NCBI GenBank assembly: GCA_937873695.1 | Contig: CALMYL010000017.1 | Location: forward strand, 79,214 to 143,213 | DNA: 64,000 nucleotides | From: an uncultured Ignavibacteria bacterium | GTDB taxonomy: Bacteria; Bacteroidota; Ignavibacteria; Tepidaquicellales; OLB5 | Reading direction: 5' to 3' | In this document: positions 19,712-28,321 of the stretch, one piece after another | Numbering within the stretch: position 1 is the stretch's first letter | How the letters are laid out: the number at the start of each line of letters is the position of its first letter | Program-made: the position numbers and the translations under genes | The notes under the pieces: model-generated | Told to the model about the DNA's origin: nothing | The model's database searches: none | What the model saw: the letters and a program-made list of their open reading frames with translations, nothing else

Positions 19712-20500
19712 TCACTTGTGTTTCCACTCAGGTTTACGTTTTTCAACGAAGGCATTCATGCCTTCTTTCATATCATCGCTTGCAAATAGCAGGTAAAATG
19801 CTTTGCGCTCGTACTCCAAGCCGCTTTCAACCGTGGTATCAAATGATTTCAGAATAGAATCCTTCGCCATCTGCAGGGCCATTTGCGGCATTGAGGCAAT
19901 TTCCATAGCAAGCGCCTGGGCTTCCTCTAGGAATACTTCATCATCAGCAAGTCTTGTAACAAGCCCTGCTTCGAACATTTCGCGGGCAGTGTACATTCTG
20001 CCTGTTAATATCATTTCCATTGCGCGGGCTTTGCCGATTGCGCGCGTTAAGCGCTGCGTGCCGCCGGCACCCGGTATGATGCCAAGCTTAATTTCCGGCT
20101 GGCCGAATTTAGTGCATTCCGCGGCGACTATCATATCGCATGCCATGGTAAGCTCGCACCCGCCGCCGAGTACGAATCCGGAGGTTGCGGCGATAATTGG
20201 TTTTTTTATCTTGCGAATCTTATCCCACACAGAAAACTGGTCGCGGATATGCATATCGATGGCTGATTGTGTTGCCATTTCCTTAATATCGGCTCCCGCG
20301 GCAAATGCCTTTGCGCTGCCGGTGATTATTATGCAGCCAATTTCAGCATCCTTATCAAATGCTTCGAGTGTGCTGACAAGCTCACCCATTAGCTCGATAT
20401 TTAATGCATTTAATACATCGGGGCGGTTTAGCTGAATCTGCCCGACCTTTAATCCTTTAGGATTATCTAATTTTGTGACTAATATGTTTTTGTAATCCAT
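19712..20500 (-). CDS. Enoyl-CoA hydratase/isomerase family protein
   Basis: This 262-residue crotonase-fold protein has the oxyanion segment AFAAGADIKEM, the GGGCELTMACD motif with one catalytic Glu, and FGQPEIKLGIIPGAGGTQRL with the second Glu, so both hydratase acids are present. It likely hydrates trans-2-enoyl-CoA in fatty-acid beta-oxidation or a related route. Length matches short-chain enoyl-CoA hydratases. It leads the minus-strand gene run and is followed after 23 bases by the S1C protease gene. Confidence 0.93.
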   Translation of the reverse strand: MDYKNILVTKLDNPKGLKVGQIQLNRPDVLNALNIELMGELVSTLEAFDKDAEIGCIIITGSAKAFAAGADIKEMATQSAIDMHIRDQFSVWDKIRKIKKPIIAATSGFVLGGGCELTMACDMIVAAECTKFGQPEIKLGIIPGAGGTQRLTRAIGKARAMEMILTGRMYTAREMFEAGLVTRLADDEVFLEEAQALAMEIASMPQMALQMAKDSILKSFDTTVESGLEYERKAFYLLFASDDMKEGMNAFVEKRKPEWKHK

Positions 20501-20514
20501 TTTATAATGATTTG

Positions 20515-20532
20515 TCCCCGCGAAGGCGGGGA
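20515..20532. repeat. GC-rich hairpin in the leader of the enoyl-CoA hydratase gene
   Basis: TCCCCGC-GAAG-GCGGGGA is a perfect 7-bp stem with a 4-base loop in otherwise AT-rich sequence, 15 bases upstream of the hydratase start codon. It has no T-run on the minus strand. It could be a dispersed repeat or a 5'-leader structure. The rest of the ~200-base gap to the next gene shows nothing clear. Confidence 0.5.
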
Positions 20533-20698
20533 ACTCCGGTTCTAAGCGATGCGATAAATTTGAGTCATTTAATGAATCTCATTTATCTGATAAAATTAGC
20601 GGAAAATATCTGAATTTTGCTTATTTAAAGCACAAATTTAAGGAAAATAGGTGATAGTTACAATATAATAAGGATATTAGGGCAGTATCAGTAATTTC

Positions 20699-21010
20699 TT
20701 AAGAGTTTTTCATCTTATAAAACTCTGAATTTTTGATCTTTTCCTCGTCGCCAATTTCAAGAATATCAAGCTTGCCAAGGAACTGAACATTTGCGCCTTC
20801 CTTTATCTCAACTCCGCCCTTTATCGTGACGTTTGAGGTTTTGCCAAACACAACATTTGCGCCCTTGCCGATAATTACTTTCGGTTTCGCAGATTCCGGT
20901 TCGCTTACATGGTATGTAGTTGAGCAGTAATTACACTTAATTTTGCTCTCGCCAAGCTCAGTAAAATCATGTGAGCCGCATTGCGTGCATTGGTATTTTT
21001 GCAGGTTCAT
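20699..21010 (-). CDS. Small zinc-ribbon protein
   Basis: This 103-residue protein has an N-terminal zinc ribbon with two CxxC knuckles (YQCTQCGSHD at 7-16 and IKCNYCSTTY). The rest has short repeated beta-strand units with glycines and valines (VIIGKGANVVFGKTSNVTIKGGVEIKEGANVQF), reminiscent of a mini beta-helix. It has no signal peptide. The function is unknown. It lies between an EamA transporter gene and the enoyl-CoA hydratase gene on the same strand. Confidence 0.75.
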   Translation of the reverse strand: MNLQKYQCTQCGSHDFTELGESKIKCNYCSTTYHVSEPESAKPKVIIGKGANVVFGKTSNVTIKGGVEIKEGANVQFLGKLDILEIGDEEKIKNSEFYKMKNS

Positions 21011-21101
21011 TTGATAGTTTACAATTTATAGTTGACAGTTGATAAATATATAACTTTATTTGCTCATTGTTAATTGTTCAATGATATTTGTTAATTGTAA
21101 T

Positions 21102-21986
21102 TTACTCTATAATCAAACTTTTTTCTTTCTTACTAAAGTTGCGCCATATGATCGCAGCAAAGATTATGAGTCCGCCGAATATTGAGTAAATTGAAGGCAT
21201 CTCACCGATTCCTACAAATACCCATATCGGGTTAAATATCGCTTCGAGTGTTGCTATGATCATTGATTCCGTTGCGGATACATATTTAATGCCTTCATTA
21301 AAAATAATATAACTAACGCCTATCTGAATTGCGCCCATGTAAAGCAGTATTAATGATTGGGTAAGGTCAAGTTTAAAATCAGGGAACACCACAAAGAACG
21401 CAATTACCGCAACCAGCACATTACCCATTATCACGTTGTTGAGAGTGTTATCGTTTTTATGTTTAACTTTTTTGTATTTAAGCAGGAGACTGAACATCGC
21501 AAAACACATTCCCGAGGCAATTGCAAGCAGGTTGCCGTAAATGTTGCCAAGCTCCAGCTTGCCGAAGAAAAAAAGCATCATCCCGAAAATACAAATGATA
21601 ATTGTAACTACATTTCTGGAATTGAATTTGGTTTTAAGGAAAAGCGGCTCAAGTACCACGAGATACATAGGAGCTGTGAACTGCAGGAAAATAGCGTTTG
21701 CCGCAGTAGTCATTTTAGTGGCAAGCACAAAAAGTATAAGTATCCCCGCGTAGAAAATTGCGGCGAAGTTAGAGACTTTATCGAATTCAAACTTCAGCTT
21801 TTTTTTGCGCGCCATGGTTATGAAAAAAACCGTAAGCGCCGCAATTAGAGACCGGAAGAAAGATATCTGGTATGCGTTAATGGTAAGGTATTTGATGAAG
21901 AATCCGCTTGTGCTCCACAGGAATGCCGTGAAGGAAATGTAAAGCAATCCTTTTCGATGGGCAGGTATATTCATACTCTTGAGCAT
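21102..21986 (-). CDS. EamA/DMT-family transporter
   Basis: This 294-residue protein has about ten hydrophobic helices in two similar halves, the EamA (drug/metabolite transporter) layout. The first half begins GLLYISFTAFLWSTSGFFIKYL. The second half includes LLAIASGMCFAMFSLLLKY and, near the C-terminus, the typical ATESMIIATLEAIFNPIWVF segment. It is an inner-membrane exporter or importer of a small metabolite; substrate is unknown. The chosen start has a plausible AAGGAT ribosome-binding site; an alternative Met lies four codons later. Confidence 0.88.
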   Translation of the reverse strand: MLKSMNIPAHRKGLLYISFTAFLWSTSGFFIKYLTINAYQISFFRSLIAALTVFFITMARKKKLKFEFDKVSNFAAIFYAGILILFVLATKMTTAANAIFLQFTAPMYLVVLEPLFLKTKFNSRNVVTIIICIFGMMLFFFGKLELGNIYGNLLAIASGMCFAMFSLLLKYKKVKHKNDNTLNNVIMGNVLVAVIAFFVVFPDFKLDLTQSLILLYMGAIQIGVSYIIFNEGIKYVSATESMIIATLEAIFNPIWVFVGIGEMPSIYSIFGGLIIFAAIIWRNFSKKEKSLIIE

Positions 21987-22029
21987 GATGCAATATCCTT
22001 GAAAAAATAAAGTTATGCAATGAAAGCCC

Positions 22030-22133
22030 TCACCCCCAGTCCCCTCTCCCGGAGGGAGAGGGGAGCAATGTACGAAAAATTTTGAATGATCTCCCCCCTC
22101 TCCTTTCAGGAGAGGGGTAGGGGGTGAGGTTTA
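22030..22133. repeat. GC-rich inverted-repeat element (two nested hairpins)
   Basis: About 100 bases between divergent genes begin CCTCACCCCCAGTCCCCTC and end GAGAGGGGTAGGGGGTGAGG, which form a ~21-bp imperfect terminal inverted repeat. Each arm is itself a hairpin (CCCTCTCCCGGAGGGAGAGGG and CCCCTCTCC...GGAGAGGGG). The composition differs sharply from the AT-rich flanks. There is no coding capacity I trust. The shape resembles a dispersed, MITE-like or REP-like repeat. Confidence 0.75.
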
Positions 22134-22140
22134 AAATTAT

Positions 22141-22148
22141 TATATTTG
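22141..22148 (+). promoter_or_regulatory. Candidate Bacteroidota-type -7 element upstream of the DUF3667 gene
   Basis: TATATTTG matches the TAnnTTTG -7 consensus known for Bacteroidota and ends 4 bases before the start codon, which would make the transcript almost leaderless. No clear -33 element is visible, and the motif is expected by chance in AT-rich DNA. Confidence 0.25.
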
Positions 22149-22152
22149 CATC

Positions 22153-22926
22153 ATGGAAACATGTTCGAATTGCGGAGTTGAGATTTCCGGCAAATACTGC
22201 CCGGAATGCGGGCAAGGGAAAGTCAAACGCCTGGAGGTAAAGACCATCCTGCATGATGTAACACACGGCATACTGCATTGGGAAAACTCAATACTTAAGA
22301 CCTTTAAGAGCCTGTTGCTTAAACCCGGCTTAACGGCAAAAGATTACATTGAAGGCAGAAGGAAACATTTTGTGAAACCCTTTTCATATTTCATTTTCAT
22401 GCAGACCCTGTTTGTAGTAGTATTCCACCGCATGAGTGAAAAGTATTTTGCATTCCTTAACTATACGATAAAAAGCGACAGCGATAAAGTGCAGGAAAGG
22501 GTAATTGAAATTCAGCATGTTGTATCGCAATACGTCAATTACCTGAATTACTTTATGCCCGTTTTTTTCGCGTTCTTTTTATACCTGTTTTTCAGAAAGA
22601 AAAAGGGAATTAACTATGCCGAAGCACTTGCGGCATCATTCTACTGGGTGGCAACTACTCTGGTATTTTCAATAGTGCTGATGCTTCTTTCAATGATAGA
22701 TATCAGGTTCTGGAATGCGCGCTTTTTTGTTAATATGACGTATTACGTTATTGCTGTAAAAACCTTTTCAGATCTATCATGGGGAAGAGGTATTCTTAAA
22801 GGATTCTCGGTGGCAATGCTCAGCTACATTGCGTTTGTTCTGTTTGTATCCATACTTGCCTTGTGTTACCTGCAATTTGTAATGGGTATAAATGTGCTGC
22901 AGATATTTGGATATTATTCGCAATAA
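22153..22926 (+). CDS. DUF3667 membrane protein with zinc ribbon
   Basis: This 257-residue protein matches the DUF3667 pattern: an N-terminal zinc ribbon (CSNCGVEISGKYCPECGQG), then HDVTHGILHWENSILKTF, LLLKPGLTAKDYIEGRRK and VKPFSYFIFMQ, followed by about five hydrophobic segments. This family is common in Bacteroidota and has no known function. The gene stands alone between the GC-rich repeat element and a convergent propeller gene. Confidence 0.88.
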   Translation: METCSNCGVEISGKYCPECGQGKVKRLEVKTILHDVTHGILHWENSILKTFKSLLLKPGLTAKDYIEGRRKHFVKPFSYFIFMQTLFVVVFHRMSEKYFAFLNYTIKSDSDKVQERVIEIQHVVSQYVNYLNYFMPVFFAFFLYLFFRKKKGINYAEALAASFYWVATTLVFSIVLMLLSMIDIRFWNARFFVNMTYYVIAVKTFSDLSWGRGILKGFSVAMLSYIAFVLFVSILALCYLQFVMGINVLQIFGYYSQ

Positions 22927-22940
22927 AAAGCAACAGAGAA

Positions 22941-22962
22941 AAGGCGGTTATATACCGCCTTT
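22941..22962. terminator. Bidirectional terminator between convergent genes
   Basis: A perfect 8-bp stem (AAGGCGGT / ACCGCCTT) with a 5-base loop lies between the DUF3667 stop (+) and the end of the propeller lipoprotein gene (-). T- or A-rich bases flank both sides, so it may serve both strands. Confidence 0.75.
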
Positions 22963-22985
22963 ATAGAATCCTGATACTTGAAAAT

Positions 22986-23987
22986 TCACCGGTAATCAGT
23001 AAAAAGAGTTATAGGGTTTGAAGCAACTTTTACATTTTCTTTTATCGTCAATGCTTTTGTATCAATCACAGTAACTGATCCATTACCCTGGTTGCAGACA
23101 AGTAAATAATTACCATCACCGGTAAAAACAACATCAACAGGCATAGAAAGCCCGAAAATTGTTTTTGTGACTTTATCTGATGCAGGATCTATGATTGTAA
23201 TTGAATTATCCCTTACATTTGTAACAGCCAGAATTGTATTATCAGGTGAGAACCTGATACCTCTGGGCGAGGGAATATCTTTTATTTTCAGAATTATCCG
23301 ATCGCTTGCCAGGTCAATTTTTGCAATTTCAGTTGAGTCATAATTTGCAAGGTAAGCGTATTTTTCATCATTGGTAACTGCAAGGGCCATCGGTCTTCCG
23401 CCCGTTTCGATCTGCTTAACGATGTGCATTGTTTCAGGATCTATTACTTGTATAAAAGGGGTGAAGATCTGCGGCATATAAATTTTATCCTGATTTTTCA
23501 CATAATACATAATTCCCGTACTTATCTCTTTCAATTCTAAAATACTGTTATCGGTGGTATTAATGACACTTATTCCGTTTGAAGACTGGTGAGAAACCAA
23601 TACTTTGTTTTTAGCAGGCAGCTCAAAGATTGTATGAGGATGTTCTGTGGTTTTGAGATAAGTGATCTTTTTGTTAGTTTTGGCATCAAATACTGTAATA
23701 TCATTTGAGTTAAAATTAGCTATGTAACCTTTGCTTCCGTCTTTTAGGATGAGCATCGCGCAGGGTCCCTTGCCTGCCGGAATTTTCCCGATCAGTTTCA
23801 TACCCGAAGGATTAAGCACTGTAACAAAATCACCGGCTATATGAGGAATATAAATTAATCCGGGTTCTCCCAGATTCTCATACTGGTCCGGCAGAATGTA
23901 ATTTTTCTGTTCTGTTGTGAATTTATCGTTACTGCATGAACAGAGAATGAACGAAACAATCATGAACAACAAGGTCAAGTGTTTCAT
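22986..23987 (-). CDS. YVTN-type beta-propeller lipoprotein
   Basis: This 333-residue protein has a lipoprotein signal (LLFMIVSFILCSCSND) and repeated blades of the YVTN/surface-layer propeller type: GYIANFNSNDITVFDAKTNK, KYAYLANYDSTEIAKIDLAS, ILAVTNVRDNSITIIDPASD and LLVCNQGNGSVTVIDTK. It is predicted to be a periplasm- or surface-facing lipoprotein. No enzyme motif is seen. It follows the third M14 carboxypeptidase gene by 27 bases and may be co-transcribed with it. Confidence 0.87.
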   Translation of the reverse strand: MKHLTLLFMIVSFILCSCSNDKFTTEQKNYILPDQYENLGEPGLIYIPHIAGDFVTVLNPSGMKLIGKIPAGKGPCAMLILKDGSKGYIANFNSNDITVFDAKTNKKITYLKTTEHPHTIFELPAKNKVLVSHQSSNGISVINTTDNSILELKEISTGIMYYVKNQDKIYMPQIFTPFIQVIDPETMHIVKQIETGGRPMALAVTNDEKYAYLANYDSTEIAKIDLASDRIILKIKDIPSPRGIRFSPDNTILAVTNVRDNSITIIDPASDKVTKTIFGLSMPVDVVFTGDGNYLLVCNQGNGSVTVIDTKALTIKENVKVASNPITLFTDYR

Positions 23988-24014
23988 GGATATATGTATT
24001 AAGTTTACGAATTA

Positions 24015-25772
24015 TTACTTAAGCAAAATCATTTTATTTACTGCTGTGAATTCACCCGCGGTTAATTTGTAAAAATATATACCGCTGGGGTAGTTTGATG
24101 CATCCCATTGATACTCATAAGTTCCGGGTTTTAGTTTGCTGTTTACCAGTAAGGCAATTTCATTGCCGAGGACGTCATAAATTTTCAGAGATGTAAACAC
24201 ACCCCGTCCGGCTTCGCCGGACACCCCTCTCGAGAGGGGAATATTAAAATTAATTGTAGTAACCGGATTGAAGGGATTTGGGTAGTTCTGATATAGCCTG
24301 TATTCTTGCGGAATTTCACTATTTCCGCTGTTCCCGGTGGTTATAGGTCTTAGCGGTACGTTCAATACAGTCGCCTGGTCATTAATTGCGGCAACATTCT
24401 GTACAGTTTTGCTGTAATAGCCGGGAGCGGAAAAAGTGAGATTGTATGTGCCGGCAATTATCATCCTGTAATACATGCCGAATAAACTATCTGAATATAC
24501 TTCAGAGCTGTCCATATCAAATCCCGTGATTGTAACTTTTGCTTTTAAGGGAGCGTTTGTAAGTGAATCGGTTACTTTGCCATTAATACCATATTGAACC
24601 TGTTCCAAGTAAGCAATAAGTGATCTGTAAAGATAATCCCAATGCGCAGGAAGCTGTGCCGGAGGAAGTAGCTTTGTATCTGAAATTTCGATAGTGCATT
24701 CCCTGCCGTGTCTGTAATATATCTGGTAATCCTGCCTTGAACTGTGTACATAATACCATGCATAACCGTTGGTTATGCCGTTCACGTATTCATTCATATA
24801 ATTTGAAGGCGCATATGTGTGAACAGTATCTGCAAATTTGCGTGATACTCTCACCCACCATGCGTCATCGGCCGCAAGTCTTGCCCAGCAATCCCACGGG
24901 TAATTTACAACTTCAGTGCCCCCGTGAAAATTGGCCGAAAGCCGCCAGTAATTCTGCCCTGAAGCATTCATAAAATTAATAATTTCCGGCTGAAGGTTTG
25001 GATTGCCGTAGTAATCAGTTCCGGGATAGTTTCTGTTGAGATCGATATTATTTGCATTCCCCCGAATTGCCCCGTTGACCGTGCTGTTACCGCTGCGATA
25101 AGTGCCATCGGGATTGCCCAGCGGATTTATCCAGATCTCTGTACTATTGATAAGATTGGTATACTGTGAGACAGATCCGTAACCTGTTAAAAGAGTATTG
25201 ATGAGCCTTAGCATAAGTACATAACCTGTAGTTTCATCTCCGTGCATTGAGGAAGTGTACATTACTTTGGGTTCCGGTTCAGGCGTATTCACATTATCTG
25301 ATAAAACTGCAAACATGATTTGTCTGCCCTGCACAGTTGTTCCGATGTTTACTATTCTGCACAGGTTGGGATAACTTGCCGCAAACTGATTCATCATAGC
25401 GACATAAGCCTCGTATGTAGGGTACGAGTCCCATTCCATTAACTCAGCCGGTGAATCTTTCATATTAAGATCGAAATTCACATCACCCGGATGAGGAAGC
25501 ACGGTGAACGGGATACACAGTTTTAAGAATTCTTCGAATTCACGTCTGTTTGCATAAGCGAAAACTGTTTCTCCTTTTACATTATCAACAGAAATGATCT
25601 TCGATATTTCATTTATCCTTGCTTTATCAAAAACTTCAAAGGAAAAATAAACTTCCCCTTTTGAATCAAGATATTCATATGCCTTCTGCTTTTCAGAAGA
25701 ATTATTTTGAGTGAATGAATTGCAGGGTAAGAGAACTGACAAAATAAATATAACTATTAGAGTATTTTTCAT
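24015..25772 (-). CDS. Secreted M14 carboxypeptidase (CPD-like) with T9SS sorting domain
   Basis: This 585-residue protein has a signal peptide (MKNTLIVIFILSVLLPCNSF), an M14 domain with zinc ligands H177/E180 (MHGDETTG) and H283 (NFHGGTEVVNYPWD), substrate-binding IDLNRNYPG at 243-251 and catalytic E362 (ECTIEIS). A carboxypeptidase-regulatory-like beta domain follows (about 395-475, GINGKVTDSLTNAPLKAKV), then a Por-type CTD (NYPNPFNPVTTI). The order is that of carboxypeptidase D/E-type enzymes, distinct from the two M14 genes at 2.4-7.4 kb. The CTD contains an unusual insert at about 512-525 (PLSRGVSGEAGRGV) encoded by palindromic DNA. Confidence 0.93.
   Translation of the reverse strand: MKNTLIVIFILSVLLPCNSFTQNNSSEKQKAYEYLDSKGEVYFSFEVFDKARINEISKIISVDNVKGETVFAYANRREFEEFLKLCIPFTVLPHPGDVNFDLNMKDSPAELMEWDSYPTYEAYVAMMNQFAASYPNLCRIVNIGTTVQGRQIMFAVLSDNVNTPEPEPKVMYTSSMHGDETTGYVLMLRLINTLLTGYGSVSQYTNLINSTEIWINPLGNPDGTYRSGNSTVNGAIRGNANNIDLNRNYPGTDYYGNPNLQPEIINFMNASGQNYWRLSANFHGGTEVVNYPWDCWARLAADDAWWVRVSRKFADTVHTYAPSNYMNEYVNGITNGYAWYYVHSSRQDYQIYYRHGRECTIEISDTKLLPPAQLPAHWDYLYRSLIAYLEQVQYGINGKVTDSLTNAPLKAKVTITGFDMDSSEVYSDSLFGMYYRMIIAGTYNLTFSAPGYYSKTVQNVAAINDQATVLNVPLRPITTGNSGNSEIPQEYRLYQNYPNPFNPVTTINFNIPLSRGVSGEAGRGVFTSLKIYDVLGNEIALLVNSKLKPGTYEYQWDASNYPSGIYFYKLTAGEFTAVNKMILLK
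24202..24240. repeat. Palindromic GC-rich repeat inserted in frame in a T9SS sorting domain
   Basis: Two adjacent palindromes, TCCGGC-TTC-GCCGGA (24207-24221) and CCCCTCTCGAGAGGGG (24224-24239), lie inside the carboxypeptidase gene. They encode the extra loop absent from the other six CTDs in the window. The CCCCTCTC...GAGAGGGG core resembles the intergenic element at 22030-22133. Confidence 0.75.
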
Positions 25773-25904
25773 TGGTGTATTAACTTAGAAATCATAATAA
25801 TTCAATATAAAATACAGCTTAAATATAGATTAATCCTATGACTTTATACAATTTAAAGTATGATAATTATATATAAGGAAATGCTGAATTATTGCAAAAA
25901 TCAA

Positions 25905-25934
25905 TAAAAAAAGGCCGTTTTTAAACCAGCCTTT
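25905..25934 (-). terminator. Terminator after the TonB-dependent receptor gene
   Basis: On the minus strand AAAGGC and GCCTTT flank an inner GTTT/AAAC stem and are followed by a run of T (A-run at 25905-25912 on the plus strand). It lies about 20 bases after the receptor stop codon. The remaining ~130 bases to the next gene are AT-rich without visible structure. Confidence 0.7.
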
Positions 25935-25955
25935 GAAGTAAATGAAAACTGTAAG

Positions 25956-28241
25956 TTAAAATTCTGCGCTTATACCGATTGTTGGAAGGATTCCAAGATT
26001 TTTATTGGTTTCAATTTCACGCTTAAACGGATTCCATTCGTATTGGTAAACATTCTGTTTATTGTAAATATTCTGTATATCAACATATGTTGTGAGAGTC
26101 CACGCTTTAAAAATGAATTTCTTCTCAGCTCTCACATCAAGCCTGTGATAAACAGGAAGTGTTTCAGTATTATACAGGTCATAATTTATGCTGCCGTCTG
26201 AGGGGTTAATCGGTGTGTAGGGTCTTCCTCCTGCAATACGGAACTTTGCGCTGAATTCCCATGAAGTACCCAGTTTATATCCTCCGTTTATGTTTGCAAC
26301 AAATCGGTTATCCCAGTCAGATCTTCTTTCAATGCCGTCGTATGCTTTATATTTAACATCGCTGCATGAAAAGCTGAGAGTTCCGTAGAAATTGTTAGTC
26401 AGGGCTTTCTGCAGGAATATTTCAAACCCTTTTGCGTTGCCTGTGCCTTCGCTTCTGAGCTCTTCGAGTCCAAAAGAATTCTGAGTTTCAAATCCGCTGT
26501 TGTTAGCAAGTATAAGGTATGGCCTGCTTACACTCACCGGGTAATACCTGTAATCTTTGTAATATCCTTCAATTGTTAATCGTGTGCTTTCATCCAGCAG
26601 GTATTCGATGCCTGCAATGTAATGGTCAGCCCTGATATCCCTGAGATCTTTGTTTTTTTCTGAGCCAACTATCCATATATTGGAGGGTGACTGGTGAAAA
26701 ATACCATAAGCAAGGTTGACTGAAAATACAGGAGTAATTGTTATTGCAAGACTTGTTCTTGGAGAGATATAACTTTTTTTGTTTATAAGATCGAAGTAAT
26801 CATATCTTATTCCTGCGGTGAGCTTCAATCTCTTCATAAAGCTCTGTACAACTTCCGCGTACGCAAAAGCTTTGTAAGTGTTTATGTTTTCAAGTATAGT
26901 AACTGCCGGAACTATGATATTATTGCCTGTATTGGGATCGATATAGTAAAGCGTATCAGCTTTTTTATCGATATCGTAATTCAGCTTCAATCTTTTACCG
27001 GCTCCGCCAAGCGAGATGAATGTGCTGCTGCCAAGGCGGCTGCTGTAGTCAAGCTTCAGCTGAACATCACTTTCTTTGGAATCATTTCGGAACACTTCTG
27101 TGAAATTACTATCTCTTTGAGAAAAATTATAATTGGAAAAATTCCTTGCGACTGATGTTATTAAAAATGAATTCTTGTTCAAAAGAGTTTTCCATAATAT
27201 TCCCGCTGAATAACTGTTCTGATTGTTCTTAAGAATATCAAGATTGTTTTGTTTCTTTTCTTCGGTATCATTGTTGAACCTTACTTTATCAAGCGCGCCA
27301 AATGAGTTAAATTCAACAAAATTTTTGTCATTAAGTTTAAAGTCGGCCTTCGCCTGGAAATCGGTATATTCCGGAACGAATGAAAATCCCGCTGCGTTAA
27401 AGATAAGATCAAGGTAACTTCTCCTTGCTGAAATTAACCAGCTTGAACGGTTCTTTTTTGAGATCGGACCTTCAAAATTCGCCCCGAAACCCGTACCGCT
27501 TAAATTTATTTTACCGAAGAATTTTTCGTAACTGCCTGCGCGCTGTTCAATTTCCACAACAGATGAGAGTTTATCTCCATATTTTGCGCTGAAACCGCCG
27601 GTGAGGAAGTTCACATTCCTTACAAAATCAAGGTTGAGTACACTTACGGGTCCGCCTGTTGCACCCTGAGAGCCGAAATGATTAATATTATTCACTTCGA
27701 AGCCGTCAACTACAAACAGGTTTTCAGCGGGTGAGCCGCCGCGAACCAGCAAGTCATTTCTGCCGTCTGATGTGAGTGAGATTCCCGGGAGCGACTGGAT
27801 AACTCTGCCAATATCTTCAAGTCCGCCCGGGAAGCGGCGGATCTCTTCAAAAGTAAGCGATTTATAAGATGTTGTGACATCACCTGGTTTTTGGAATCTT
27901 GAATCTTCAATGACCACTTCTTCCGTTGATATCCCCTGAAGCTCAATGATCAATTCTCTTTCAATTCCCGTTGAAATTACAACATCGGTTTGAATATATT
28001 TTTGATATGATGCGGAACTGAACTCAACCTCGTATGTGCCGACAGGAATTCCTGTTAATCGAAAACTGCCATCTTCCTTTGACCTGGTTTTAAGGTCTGT
28101 CCCCAGGATCTGAATATTAATATCTTTTAAGAATGACTGGGTGTATTTATCAATGATAATACCGTTTAAAACGCCCGTTTGCTGTGAGAAAAGTGGATAT
28201 ATTGAAAAAACCAGTATAAAAACAGTAGTTAATCTTTTCAT
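25956..28241 (-). CDS. TonB-dependent outer-membrane receptor with CarboxypepD_reg-like N-terminal domain
   Basis: This 761-residue protein has a signal peptide (MKRLTTVFILVFSIYPLFSQ), a CarboxypepD_reg-like domain at ~22-110 (LNGIIIDKYTQSFLKDINIQI, GSFRLTGIPVGTYEVEFSS), a plug domain (DIGRVIQSLPGISLTSDGRN, LLVRGGSPAENLFVVDGF) and a long beta-barrel ending in an aromatic residue (GILPTIGISAEF). It imports a ligand across the outer membrane using TonB energy. No SusD partner lies beside it, so it is not a classic SusCD pair; ligand unknown. A tonB-like gene is present at 52.7-53.5 kb. Confidence 0.92.
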   Translation of the reverse strand: MKRLTTVFILVFSIYPLFSQQTGVLNGIIIDKYTQSFLKDINIQILGTDLKTRSKEDGSFRLTGIPVGTYEVEFSSASYQKYIQTDVVISTGIERELIIELQGISTEEVVIEDSRFQKPGDVTTSYKSLTFEEIRRFPGGLEDIGRVIQSLPGISLTSDGRNDLLVRGGSPAENLFVVDGFEVNNINHFGSQGATGGPVSVLNLDFVRNVNFLTGGFSAKYGDKLSSVVEIEQRAGSYEKFFGKINLSGTGFGANFEGPISKKNRSSWLISARRSYLDLIFNAAGFSFVPEYTDFQAKADFKLNDKNFVEFNSFGALDKVRFNNDTEEKKQNNLDILKNNQNSYSAGILWKTLLNKNSFLITSVARNFSNYNFSQRDSNFTEVFRNDSKESDVQLKLDYSSRLGSSTFISLGGAGKRLKLNYDIDKKADTLYYIDPNTGNNIIVPAVTILENINTYKAFAYAEVVQSFMKRLKLTAGIRYDYFDLINKKSYISPRTSLAITITPVFSVNLAYGIFHQSPSNIWIVGSEKNKDLRDIRADHYIAGIEYLLDESTRLTIEGYYKDYRYYPVSVSRPYLILANNSGFETQNSFGLEELRSEGTGNAKGFEIFLQKALTNNFYGTLSFSCSDVKYKAYDGIERRSDWDNRFVANINGGYKLGTSWEFSAKFRIAGGRPYTPINPSDGSINYDLYNTETLPVYHRLDVRAEKKFIFKAWTLTTYVDIQNIYNKQNVYQYEWNPFKREIETNKNLGILPTIGISAEF

Positions 28242-28321
28242 TTATGTATTTAATTGGGAAAATCGGGATTGTTACACACTAATAAACGATAGGTTTTCCG
28301 CTAAAAGTTCCTGTAAGTTCA

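Noticed and set aside
22030..22278. Minus-strand 82-residue frame across the GC-rich repeat
   Set aside because: It is created by the inverted repeat (PYPSPERRGG-like translation) and overlaps the DUF3667 gene antisense. No signal, motif or ribosome-binding site supports it.
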